From NCBI GenBank assembly GCA_024235215.1, contig JACKMU010000002.1, forward strand, positions 496,001 through 560,000: 64,000 bases of DNA, read 5' to 3'. The DNA comes from Chromatiaceae bacterium (GTDB taxonomy: Bacteria; Pseudomonadota; Gammaproteobacteria; Chromatiales; Chromatiaceae). Below, piece by piece: positions 26,654 to 34,701 of this stretch. A program made the translations under genes and the position numbers. The notes beneath the pieces are model-generated. The model did no database searches, was not told the DNA's origin, and was given only the letters and a program-made list of their open reading frames with translations. Numbering within the stretch: position 1 is the first letter of the stretch; each line of letters starts with the position of its first letter.

Positions 26654-28669
26654 ATGACCCGCGAAAAACCAGAGTCCAACAGAGACCAGCCCTGGCTGAT
26701 GCGTACCTATTCAGGACACTCTTCGGCCAAGGCGTCCAACGACTTGTACCGAACCAATCTGGCCAAAGGCCAGACCGGACTGTCGGTCGCATTCGACCTG
26801 CCAACACAAACCGGATATGACGCAGACCATCCGCTGGCGCACGGTGAAGTGGGCAAGGTAGGTGTGCCTGTCGGCCATATCGGTGACATGGAGACGCTGT
26901 TCGACCAGATTCCGCTGGGAAAGATGAACACCTCCATGACGATCAACGCAACCGCCGCCTGGCTGCTGTCGCTCTACATCGCAGCCGCGGAACGCCAGGG
27001 GGTAAAGCAGTCACAATTGCAAGGTACCACCCAGAACGACATCATCAAAGAGTACCTCTCACGCGGCACCTATATCTTTCCACCGGAACCCTCACTGCGG
27101 CTGACCACCGATGTGATCAGCTACACGGTGAATCAGATCCCCAAGTGGAACCCAACCAACATCTGCAGTTACCACCTGCAGGAGGCAGGTGCCACTCCCG
27201 AGCAGGAGCTCGCCTATGCGCTCTCCACCGCGATCGCGGTGCTGGACGCGATCCGCGACTCGGGTCAGATCAGCGGAGATGCCTTCTCCAACGTGGTCGG
27301 TCGTACCTCCTTCTTTGTCAATGCTGGCATCCGCTTCATCGAGGAGTGCTGCAAGATGCGCGCGTTCGTGGAGCTGTGGGACCAACTCACCCACGAACGT
27401 TATGGAGTGGAGGATGCGAAAATGCGCCGTTTCCGCTACGGTGTCCAGGTCAACTCCCTGGGTCTGACCGAGCCTCAGCCCGAGAACAATGTGCAACGCA
27501 TCGTGCTCGAGATGTTGGGGGTAACGTTGTCGAAACGGGCCCGGGCCAGAGCCATTCAGCTGCCGGCCTGGAACGAGGCCCTCGGCCTGCCCCGCCCCTG
27601 GGATCAACAGTGGGCATTGCGCATGCAGCAGGTATTGGCGATCGAAACCGATCTGCTGGAGTATGGCGATATTCTGGATGGCTCGCCAATCATCGCCGCC
27701 AAAGTAGAGCAGCTCATTCGTGGCGCCGAAGCCGAGATGGAACGGGTGCGTGAAGAGGGCGGCATGATCCAGGCAATCGAGACCGGCTACGTCAAGCGGC
27801 AGCTGGTCACCAGCCACACTGAACGCATGCGCGCAATCGAGGCGGGCAGACTGAAGATCATCGGTATCAACAGTTTTACCGAGACTGCGGAGTCCCCGCT
27901 CACCACGGGTAGCGATAGCGGCATCATGAAGGTCGATCCGGCGGCCGAACGCGAACAGATCGAGCGGTTGCGGACATTCCGTGCGACACGCAACACCAGT
28001 GAGGTGGAGCAGGCGTTGCTCCATCTCAAGGATATCGCCCAGAGTGGCGAGAACATCATGCCAGCTTCCATCCGTTGCGCCCACGCTGGCGTTACCACAG
28101 GTGAATGGAGCGGTGTCCTGCGTAATATATTCGGTGAGTACCGGGCACCTACCGGAATCGACATCTCGACCAGTAAAATGGCCGGATCAGACTCTGTAGC
28201 GAACCTGCGTGAACGCACACGTAAAACCGGTGAAATGCTTGGCCGGCCACTCAAGATCCTGGTGGGTAAACCTGGTCTGGACGGCCACAGCAATGGTGCC
28301 GAACAGATTGCAGTGAAGGCCCGTGATGTCGGTTTCGAAGTGGTCTATGAAGGGATCCGGTTGACTCCTGAACAGATCGTCAAGGCGGCGGAAGAGGAAG
28401 GAGTACATCTCATCGGGCTCTCCGTGCTCTCCGGCAGTCACCTGGAGCTGGTGAAGGATGTGCGCAACCGGCTGGAGAAGGTGGGCCTGGCTGAGGTTCC
28501 CGTCATTGTCGGTGGCATAGTCCCCCCCGAAGACGAAACCAACCTCAAAGCACAGGGTATCGCCGCTGTCTACACGCCCAAAAACAGTGACATGAACCTG
28601 ATCATGGCTGACCTGGTGGACATTATCCGTGAAGCCAACGGCTTAGAACGCTACCACGCGCTGCATTGA
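26654..28669 (+). CDS. ecm: Ethylmalonyl-CoA mutase (B12-dependent)
   Basis: Ecm converts (2R)-ethylmalonyl-CoA to methylsuccinyl-CoA by a radical carbon shift using adenosylcobalamin. It has 671 residues in a single chain, as in other Ecm, and begins with PWLMRTYSGHSSAKASN. The TIM-barrel part has GLSVAFDLPTQTGYDADH and RRFRYGVQVNSLGLTEPQPE. The C-terminal B12 domain (about 535-671) has the His-on motif DGHSNGAEQIA, LSVLSGSH and VGGIVPPED. It resembles remembered Ecm sequences of Rhodobacter and Methylobacterium more than methylmalonyl-CoA mutase. It follows mcd by 55 bases and abuts meaB. Confidence 0.9.
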   Translation: MTREKPESNRDQPWLMRTYSGHSSAKASNDLYRTNLAKGQTGLSVAFDLPTQTGYDADHPLAHGEVGKVGVPVGHIGDMETLFDQIPLGKMNTSMTINATAAWLLSLYIAAAERQGVKQSQLQGTTQNDIIKEYLSRGTYIFPPEPSLRLTTDVISYTVNQIPKWNPTNICSYHLQEAGATPEQELAYALSTAIAVLDAIRDSGQISGDAFSNVVGRTSFFVNAGIRFIEECCKMRAFVELWDQLTHERYGVEDAKMRRFRYGVQVNSLGLTEPQPENNVQRIVLEMLGVTLSKRARARAIQLPAWNEALGLPRPWDQQWALRMQQVLAIETDLLEYGDILDGSPIIAAKVEQLIRGAEAEMERVREEGGMIQAIETGYVKRQLVTSHTERMRAIEAGRLKIIGINSFTETAESPLTTGSDSGIMKVDPAAEREQIERLRTFRATRNTSEVEQALLHLKDIAQSGENIMPASIRCAHAGVTTGEWSGVLRNIFGEYRAPTGIDISTSKMAGSDSVANLRERTRKTGEMLGRPLKILVGKPGLDGHSNGAEQIAVKARDVGFEVVYEGIRLTPEQIVKAAEEEGVHLIGLSVLSGSHLELVKDVRNRLEKVGLAEVPVIVGGIVPPEDETNLKAQGIAAVYTPKNSDMNLIMADLVDIIREANGLERYHALH

Positions 28670-29706
28670 TGCTGACTTCAAGCAGATTCCCGGACCCCGA
28701 CTCGCTGGCGGCAGCCGTGGTTGACAAGGATCGGCCGGCGTTGGCCCGAGCGCTCAACCTGCTCGATGACAAACGCCCTGAGGCACGCCGGCGCGCCGCC
28801 CGCCTGTTGCGGCTGCTGCCACAGGGGCGACTCTATCAATCCGGGCATCTGATTGGCCTGACCGGTCCACCGGGAGCCGGAAAATCGTCGCTAACCGCAG
28901 CGCTGATCACCGTCTGGCGTAGACGTGGGCTGCGGGTGGCTGTGTTGGCTGTGGATCCCTCCAGCCCAATCAGCGGTGGAGCGTTGCTGGGAGACCGGCT
29001 GCGCATGCTTTCGGGTCAGGTAGACAGTCAAGTGTTCATCCGATCCCTCGCCTGCAGAGGTGAATTTGGCGGACTCAGTGCCGAAGTCTGGCCAATGAGC
29101 CTGGTGATGCTCGCCGCATTCGATATCGTACTGGTGGAGACCGTCGGCGTGGGACAGAAGGAGATCGATGTTTCAAAGCTGACCGATACCACCGTTTTCG
29201 TGGCGCAGCCTGCTTCCGGAGACAGCATCCAATTTCTCAAAGCGGGCATCATGGAGGTACCTCACCTGCTTGTGGTCAACAAAGCAGATTTGGGCTCGAC
29301 TGCGCGTAAGACGCTGGCAGAGCTTCGCGCAACGCTGAAACCGGCCGGGAACGACAACGACTGGCAGGTTCCGGCACTCTCCGCGAGTGCCGCCCGGGGA
29401 ACCGGTATCGACGAGCTGGCCGATGGTATCGAGGCACACCGTGCCTGGCTGCTGCAGCGGGAGCAGCTCGGTTCCAGGCGCAGGCGGTTTCAGGCGGAGT
29501 GGCTGCTGAAGCGCCTGGATGAGGAGTTCGGACGCTTCGGTGTGGAGGCGCTGGGTGGATTTCCGACCCTCCTTGCAGAGCTGAGCGGCAGTGAAGATTC
29601 GCCATTTGAACTCTATGACCAGCTACAACAGAGGTTCCTGAGCAACTGGCAGGGCGGTCTGGGTGGGTCACGGTTTGGCGCAAAAGATGTCGGTGACGGC
29701 GAATAA
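28669..29706 (+). CDS. meaB: MeaB/ArgK-type GTPase, mutase chaperone
   Basis: MeaB-type G3E GTPases load adenosylcobalamin into acyl-CoA mutases and rescue them from inactivation. The protein has 345 residues from the ATG at 28669, which overlaps the ecm stop as TGATG. G motifs are GLTGPPGAGKSSL (P-loop), AVDPSSP, ETVGVGQKEIDV (switch II region) and VVNKADLG (NKxD). The direct coupling to ecm says it serves that mutase. A C-terminal helical part (RRRRFQAEWLLKRLDEEF) may be for dimerisation. Confidence 0.92.
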   Translation: MLTSSRFPDPDSLAAAVVDKDRPALARALNLLDDKRPEARRRAARLLRLLPQGRLYQSGHLIGLTGPPGAGKSSLTAALITVWRRRGLRVAVLAVDPSSPISGGALLGDRLRMLSGQVDSQVFIRSLACRGEFGGLSAEVWPMSLVMLAAFDIVLVETVGVGQKEIDVSKLTDTTVFVAQPASGDSIQFLKAGIMEVPHLLVVNKADLGSTARKTLAELRATLKPAGNDNDWQVPALSASAARGTGIDELADGIEAHRAWLLQREQLGSRRRRFQAEWLLKRLDEEFGRFGVEALGGFPTLLAELSGSEDSPFELYDQLQQRFLSNWQGGLGGSRFGAKDVGDGE

Positions 29707-29873
29707 CTTTCCGATGCCAACGGGCAGCTTGTCATTAACCTGACAGATTAACCGCATAGGATTGGAGGATGTAAGTAATAAATAAACTTGAAGAAATCCG
29801 GAGGAGCATCGCTGCCATCGCGTGAGCGATCGAATGACCGGCGTTTAACAAGCATGAATTTGTGGGAGGTTGT

Positions 29874-29927
29874 ATGAAGAACCTCGGCTTATTACCAGAC
29901 ACTTATTTATTGAGAGGTAGAAAATGA
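29874..29927 (+). CDS. Possible 17-residue leader peptide coupled to ccr
   Basis: A short frame of 17 codons (MKNLGLLPDTYLLRGRK) starts at an ATG four bases after a good GGGAGG ribosome site. Its TGA overlaps the ccr start codon as ATGA. This is the form expected for a leader peptide or for translational coupling. It could be chance, since the frame is too short to judge by composition. The stretch between meaB and ccr holds no other gene. Confidence 0.35.
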   Translation: MKNLGLLPDTYLLRGRK

Positions 29928-31702
29928 CGCAAGAGCTATACGACATCGGTCAGGCACCGCCGATTGGCGAGGTCCCGGCCAAGATGCACGCCTGGTTGAT
30001 TCGTGAAGAGCGCTTCGGTGAACCGAAGAATTCGTTCAAGATGGAAGTGGTGGATGTTCCGGTGATCGCCGATGACGAAGTGCTGGTCTATGTGATGGCC
30101 GCCGGAGTCAACTACAATAATGTTTGGGCAGGGCTGGGTATTCCGGTAAACGTGATCAAGGCTCGCAATAAAGCGGGAGAGCCAGAGGATTTTCACATTG
30201 GCGGCAGCGATGCCTCAGGTGTCGTCTACAAGGTAGGCAGGGACGTCACCCATGTGAAGGTGGGTGACGCAGTGGTGATTCACTGTGGCACCTGGGACAG
30301 AAACTGCCCGCACGTGTTGAGTGGTGGCGACCCGATGTACTCACCCACCTTCCGTATTTGGGGCTACGAGACCAATTACGGCAGCTTCGCCCAATTCACC
30401 AAGGTGCAGGCACATCAGTGCATGCCCAAACCGAAGCACATGACCTGGGAAGCGGCGGCAGCTTATGTTCTGGTGGGCGCCACCGCTTACCGCATGCTGC
30501 ACGGGTGGAGCGAGCATTCGATCAAGCAGGGTGATGTGGCGTTGATCTGGGGCGGAGCCGGCGGCCTGGGTTCGATGGCGATTCAGATCTGCAAGGCAGC
30601 AGGCGCCACATCGGTTGCGGTGATCTCCAACAAAAACAAAATCGAATACTGCGAAAAGCTGGGCGCCAAAGGATGCATCGATCGCAATGAATTCGATCAC
30701 TGGGGTATGCTCCCGCACTGGAAAGACAATGTGGGCTACGGCAATTGGCTCAAGGGTGTTCGCAAGTTCGGTGCGGCGATCTGGGAGGTGCTCGGAGATA
30801 AACGCAGCCCCAACCTCGTCTTCGAGCATCCGGGCGAATCGACCATGCCCACTTCAATGTTCGTCTGCGAAACCGGTGGATCGGTGGTCATCTGCGCCGG
30901 CACTTCAGGATACAACGCCACCATCGACCTGCGCTATCTGTGGATGCGCCAGAAACGTGTACAGGGTTCCCACTTCGCCAATGACGAACAGTCCTATGCG
31001 ATGAATCAATTAGCCCTCGATGGCTACCTGGACCCCTGCATGTCACGAGCGTTTACCTGCAACGAACTGCCGGATGCACACCAGTTGATGTATGAGAACA
31101 AGCATCCGCACGGCAATATGTCGATACTGATCGGCGCTGCCGACTTTGGTCAGGGCGCCACTGCCAAAGCGCCGGTGCCGGTCAGTATCGATGCCCGCAG
31201 TGTGCCTCAGGCTACCGTCCACAGTACCCCCAACCCCTTCCCGGCAGACTATGCACTGCCCGGAATCGATGTGGACGAGGAGACCGAACCGGTCATGGTG
31301 GACGACGGCACCAAGGTAAAGGATCTGATGTTCCTGGGACTGATCTCCTGCCGGCCGGAAGACAGTGTCGCCACGGTCGCCCGCACCATGATCGGAAACG
31401 ATATTCATGCTGTTATCGTTAAAGAGGATGACGTGGCGATCGGCGTGGTTTCGCAGACCGATATCGTGCTCGCCCGTCAAGGCCGCTCCGCTGAGGATCT
31501 GCGTACATTGACCGCTCGCGAGATCATGAACCCCGGCTGCTTGACCTGCGATCAGGAGACCGCACTGTCGAATGCGGTGACGACCATGACGAAGATGCGT
31601 ATTCATCGCCTGGTTGTCACCGAGAACCGGGATGGTCACAACGTGCCGGTCGGTATCGTTTCTCTGACCGATGTGGTGAGAAAATTGGTATCGGACAGCT
31701 GA
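29924..31702 (+). CDS. ccr: Crotonyl-CoA carboxylase/reductase fused to a C-terminal CBS pair
   Basis: Ccr reduces crotonyl-CoA with NADPH and fixes CO2 to give (2S)-ethylmalonyl-CoA, the key step of the ethylmalonyl-CoA pathway. Residues 1 to about 420 match Ccr along their length: YDIGQAPPIGEVP, MAAGVNYNNVWAGLG, IGGSDASGVVY, WGYETNYGSFAQF, the NADPH fold IWGGAGGLGSMAIQ, and GSHFANDEQ near the CO2 pocket His. Known Ccr ends at about 430. Here a 40-residue linker leads to two CBS motifs (about 462-592): VKDLMFLGLISCRPEDSV and AREIMNPGCLTCDQE, each ending in G-V-V/I-S-x-T-D. CBS pairs usually bind adenine nucleotides, so the fusion may sense energy state. A terminator follows at 31728. Confidence 0.92.
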   Translation: MTQELYDIGQAPPIGEVPAKMHAWLIREERFGEPKNSFKMEVVDVPVIADDEVLVYVMAAGVNYNNVWAGLGIPVNVIKARNKAGEPEDFHIGGSDASGVVYKVGRDVTHVKVGDAVVIHCGTWDRNCPHVLSGGDPMYSPTFRIWGYETNYGSFAQFTKVQAHQCMPKPKHMTWEAAAAYVLVGATAYRMLHGWSEHSIKQGDVALIWGGAGGLGSMAIQICKAAGATSVAVISNKNKIEYCEKLGAKGCIDRNEFDHWGMLPHWKDNVGYGNWLKGVRKFGAAIWEVLGDKRSPNLVFEHPGESTMPTSMFVCETGGSVVICAGTSGYNATIDLRYLWMRQKRVQGSHFANDEQSYAMNQLALDGYLDPCMSRAFTCNELPDAHQLMYENKHPHGNMSILIGAADFGQGATAKAPVPVSIDARSVPQATVHSTPNPFPADYALPGIDVDEETEPVMVDDGTKVKDLMFLGLISCRPEDSVATVARTMIGNDIHAVIVKEDDVAIGVVSQTDIVLARQGRSAEDLRTLTAREIMNPGCLTCDQETALSNAVTTMTKMRIHRLVVTENRDGHNVPVGIVSLTDVVRKLVSDS

Positions 31703-31727
31703 CCATCAGTTGGCATCCGCTGATAGC

Positions 31728-31761
31728 GCCCTCCCCGATCTCGTTCCGGGAGGGCTTTTTT
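31728..31761 (+). terminator. Intrinsic terminator after ccr
   Basis: GCCCTCCC and GGGAGGGC form an eight-base-pair stem with a 12-base loop, followed by six or more T, 25 bases after the ccr stop. Confidence 0.9.
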
Positions 31762-32229
31762 ATTCTGCCGATCAACCTGATAAAACCATCACCACGTCCG
31801 GAAAAACAGCTCTACCGCCGCAGAGGCAACAAAGCGACAGCTATTCACCTTGCCCGCAGGTAGGCGGGGCTATACTGCACTCCAATCCCCCGCGATTACG
31901 GGAAAACAGTTCCCAAACCCGCCAGTGTTCGATCATTTTGGATACCGGTGATCGCCCGTCGTCAGTCAGGTGCCACGTTGACAAACGCAGATCACTGTCC
32001 GATTCTATCGTCAAGCTGCTCAACCAATTGCTTTGTAGCAGAAAAATAAGGAAATTCTAATTTATTCGGTGATTCATTCGATAGTTGGAAGTACCGCCAT
32101 TTTTATCGCAATGGGCGATTTAAAATGGCGGGATTCGAAAAATGCGGAAACAGCACCAATACGCTTGGCCGTTCCAGCAATCCGGAAGCGGCGAAAGGCT
32201 ATGTTTAGCAGATAACTCAAGGAGTTCAG
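31762..32229. other. Intergenic region before the PilZ gene
   Basis: About 470 bases. Short open frames exist on both strands but none has a ribosome site, a motif or an expected composition. No RNA gene was recognised. It probably holds the PilZ gene promoter. Confidence 0.4.
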
Positions 32230-32637
32230 ATGCGCGGATACCACAGACATCTATCGGAAATGCCGCTCGAGTTGTCACTGGAGCCGATGAACCGGAGAGC
32301 GCATGAACGCTTGGTCAACATCAGCTGCGGCGGTCTTGCTTTCTCCACCCGAAGCGGCGTGGAGCCGGGTGCTATGATTCATATCACCATTCCGCTGGGA
32401 AAACATCGTTTCGAAACGGTAGGAAGCGTCATCTGGTGCCACAAGACCAATGATCATTTTGAAGTTGGCGTGCGTTTCAATGACCCGCAGACCGAATACC
32501 AGACGCAGATGATTGAGCAACTGTGTCACATCGAACGCTATCGCTGGAAGATACAGGATGAGGAGGGCCGGCTGATGAGTAGTGAAGAGGCGGCTATGGA
32601 GTGGATATCACGCTATGCCAACGTTTTTCGACACTGA
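32230..32637 (+). CDS. PilZ-domain protein
   Basis: A 135-residue single PilZ domain, a probable cyclic-di-GMP receptor. The ligand motif RxxxR appears as RGYHR at residues 2-6, unusually close to the N-terminus. The second motif, N-I-S-C-G-G (the D/N-x-S-x-x-G box), is near residue 30. A beta-barrel pattern follows (MIHITIPLG, FETVGSVIWCH, FEVGVRFND). A ribosome site AAGGAG precedes the ATG. No partner domain is fused, and the neighbours do not reveal the target process. Confidence 0.82.
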   Translation: MRGYHRHLSEMPLELSLEPMNRRAHERLVNISCGGLAFSTRSGVEPGAMIHITIPLGKHRFETVGSVIWCHKTNDHFEVGVRFNDPQTEYQTQMIEQLCHIERYRWKIQDEEGRLMSSEEAAMEWISRYANVFRH

Positions 32638-32639
32638 TC

Positions 32640-32669
32640 GGCCCGGACTGGTAAATTACAGCCCGGGCC
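32640..32669. terminator. Hairpin between convergent PilZ gene and etfA
   Basis: GGCCCGG-A-CTG and CAG-C-CCGGGCC pair across an eight-base loop in the 48-base gap between the two stop codons. No T-run follows on either strand, so it may be a Rho-type or weak bidirectional terminator. Confidence 0.4.
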
Positions 32670-32685
32670 ACTCTGCCAACCTGAA

Positions 32686-33618
32686 TCACCCCAGCGCGTC
32701 AGCCAGTTCCGGCAGTACATCGAACAGGTCAGCGACCAGGCCATAATCCGCAACTTGAAAAATGGGTGCCTCTTCATCCTTGTTGATAGCCACGATCACC
32801 TTGCTGTCCTTCATGCCAGCAAGATGCTGTATCGCGCCAGAGATGCCGACCGCAATGTAGAGCTCGGGTGCAACGATTTTCCCCGTCTGACCTACCTGAT
32901 AGTCGTTGGGAACGAAGCCCGCATCCACCGCTGCACGGGAAGCGCCAATCGCTGCTCCCAGCTTGTCCGCCACTGCCTCGATCAGTTTGAAATTCTCTCC
33001 ATTACCCATACCGCGGCCACCGGATATCACAATCCTGGCACTGGTCAGCTCGGGACGTGCAGAAACCGTGAGATGCTGCCCAACGAAAGCAGCGCCGGAG
33101 AAAGCTTCAGCTGCACTGACAGGTTCCACCGGAGCACTCCCCCCCTGCGCAGAGACCGCATCAAAACCGGTACTGCGGATCGTGAGTAGTTTGATACGCT
33201 CCTGCGACTGGACGGTTGCCAACGCATTTCCGGCGTATATCGGACGCACGAAAGTATCCGGCGACTCAACGGCGATCACATCAGAGATCTGTGCAACATC
33301 CAGCTGTGCAGCAACTCTCGGCATGAAGTTCTTTCCTGAGGTGGTTGCAGCCACCAGCACATGGGTATAACCGGAGGCCAGGCTGACCACCAGCTGTGCC
33401 ATCACTTCGGCCAATGGATGCGCATAGTTCTCGCTGTCCGCGATCAGCACCCTGGTCACCACCTCCACCCTGGCTGCCGCCGCTGCCACCGAAGCGCAGT
33501 TGTGTCCGGCGACCAGCAGATCTATCTCGCCCCCCAGCTGAGCCGCCGCAGCAAGTGTATTCAGCGTGGCACCCTTTAGCTCACTGTTGTCATGTTCAGC
33601 AATTACCAGAATAGTCAT
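32686..33618 (-). CDS. etfA: Electron transfer flavoprotein, alpha subunit
   Basis: EtfA binds the FAD of the ETF dimer, which takes electrons from acyl-CoA dehydrogenases to ETF-quinone oxidoreductase. The 310-residue protein has the N-terminal TILVIAEHDNSELKGATLNTLAAA and the C-terminal FAD-binding part: VISGGRGMGNGENFKL, GASRAAVDAGFVPNDYQVGQTGK, and YIAVGISGAIQHLAGMKDSK. It overlaps etfB by one base (TGATG). With the divergent acyl-CoA dehydrogenase and Mcd nearby, it probably serves both. Confidence 0.96.
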   Translation of the reverse strand: MTILVIAEHDNSELKGATLNTLAAAAQLGGEIDLLVAGHNCASVAAAAARVEVVTRVLIADSENYAHPLAEVMAQLVVSLASGYTHVLVAATTSGKNFMPRVAAQLDVAQISDVIAVESPDTFVRPIYAGNALATVQSQERIKLLTIRSTGFDAVSAQGGSAPVEPVSAAEAFSGAAFVGQHLTVSARPELTSARIVISGGRGMGNGENFKLIEAVADKLGAAIGASRAAVDAGFVPNDYQVGQTGKIVAPELYIAVGISGAIQHLAGMKDSKVIVAINKDEEAPIFQVADYGLVADLFDVLPELADALG

Positions 33619-34367
33619 CAGATCACCTTTGCTTCGTTACGCAGTTTATCCAGCAGTTGAGCCACATTCCCCACCCTGATCCCTGCCTCCCGCTGAGGTG
33701 GCTCAGTTACCTTCAGCGTGGTGAGTCGGGGAGCGAAATCCACCCCGGTATCAGCCGCGGAAATCACCTCCAGTGGCTTCTTCTTCGCCTTCATGATATT
33801 CGGCAGCTTGGCGTAGCGCGGTTCGTTGAGTCGTAGATCCACGGAGATCACTGTCGGCAGGCTTACCCGAATAGTCTCCAGTCCGCCATCGATCTCCCTT
33901 GTCACCGTCGCCTCTCCATCACCCAGTTCGACTTTCGACGCGAAGGTTGCCTGCGACCAACCCAGCAGTGCGGATAGCATCTGTCCGGTCTGGTTACTGT
34001 CGTCGTCGATTGCCTGTTTTCCCAGGATCACCAGATCCGGGTTTTCGCGTTCGACAACGAATTTGAGCAGCTTGGCTACCGCTAGCGGTTGCAGTTCATC
34101 GTCAGTCTGAACCAGAATGCCGCGGTCCGCACCCAGTGCCAGTGCGTAGCGAATGGTCTCCTGGCACTGCGCCACCCCAAGAGAGACAACGACAATCTCC
34201 TTCGCCTTTCCAGCCTCCATGATACGAATCGCCTCTTCCACGGCAATCTCATCAAAAGGATTCATAGACATCTTCACGTTGGCTGTATCAACCCCCGTCT
34301 GATCCGCCTTGACCCGGATTTTTACGTTGTAGTCAACGACCCTTTTGACTGCGACTAAGATTTTCAT
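33618..34367 (-). CDS. etfB: Electron transfer flavoprotein, beta subunit
   Basis: EtfB (249 residues) binds AMP and partners EtfA. It begins MKILVAVKRVVDYNVKIRVK and has MNPFDEIAVEEAIR, GADRGILV, LGKQAIDDDSNQTGQMLSALLGW and, near the end, LPNIMKAKKKPLEVI, the ETF-beta signature. It is the first gene of the etfBA pair and reads away from the acyl-CoA dehydrogenase, sharing a 334-base control region that contains a palindromic operator 93 bases upstream. Confidence 0.96.
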   Translation of the reverse strand: MKILVAVKRVVDYNVKIRVKADQTGVDTANVKMSMNPFDEIAVEEAIRIMEAGKAKEIVVVSLGVAQCQETIRYALALGADRGILVQTDDELQPLAVAKLLKFVVERENPDLVILGKQAIDDDSNQTGQMLSALLGWSQATFASKVELGDGEATVTREIDGGLETIRVSLPTVISVDLRLNEPRYAKLPNIMKAKKKPLEVISAADTGVDFAPRLTTLKVTEPPQREAGIRVGNVAQLLDKLRNEAKVI

Positions 34368-34432
34368 CGCTCACCCTTCATTTTAAGTTGTATTGAGAAG
34401 CAAATTTTCGTTGTCTTTATGACACCATTGAA

Positions 34433-34460
34433 TTGACCGATAAGCAGGCCTCAGTATAAT
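34433..34460 (+). promoter_or_regulatory. Probable promoter toward the acyl-CoA dehydrogenase
   Basis: TTGACC at 34433 and a perfect TATAAT at 34455 are 16 bases apart. Transcription would start near 34467, inside the adjoining palindrome, leaving a leader of about 235 bases. Confidence 0.6.
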
Positions 34461-34479
34461 GACGTTTACGTAAACGTCA
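34460..34479. promoter_or_regulatory. Perfect 20-bp palindromic operator between etfB and acyl-CoA dehydrogenase
   Basis: TGACGTTTACGTAAACGTCA is its own reverse complement over all 20 bases. It begins at the last base of the TATAAT hexamer and covers the expected start site, a repressor-like position. The ACGT-rich core recalls the published boxes of LiuR/PsrA-type regulators of fatty-acid and branched-chain acyl-CoA genes, and the two flanking units are exactly such genes. Which regulator binds is inference. Confidence 0.7.
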
Positions 34480-34528
34480 ATCCGTCAGAGGCCCAAACGG
34501 GATTCACCTTAGAGTGCAAGATCAGGTG

Positions 34529-34615
34529 CCGCGGACTATAGCATAAGAAACCGCGTTTTTTATCGTTCCCCGGGCAGGCGGGAGAAAACTCCGAGGTGCC
34601 GACCGCCTTAGGCCC
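34529..34615 (+). ncRNA. Structured 5' leader of the acyl-CoA dehydrogenase transcript
   Basis: Two elements lie in the leader. First, CGCGG and CCGCG (34529-34555) pair around a 16-base loop and are followed by TTTTTT, like an attenuator. Second, GGGC (34572-34575) pairs with GCCC (34612-34615), and AGGCGG (34576-34581) with CCGCCT (34603-34608), enclosing a small GAG-AAAA-CTC hairpin and CGAGGTGCCGA. I know no riboswitch class with this form. Confidence 0.35.
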
Positions 34616-34701
34616 CTGATCGAGCGTCGCCCAAAAAGCACCTGTAACACCGTACTGCATCTTTTCCACTTTGCGTGACAAGCTTATAGGAACCAATCAC
34701 C

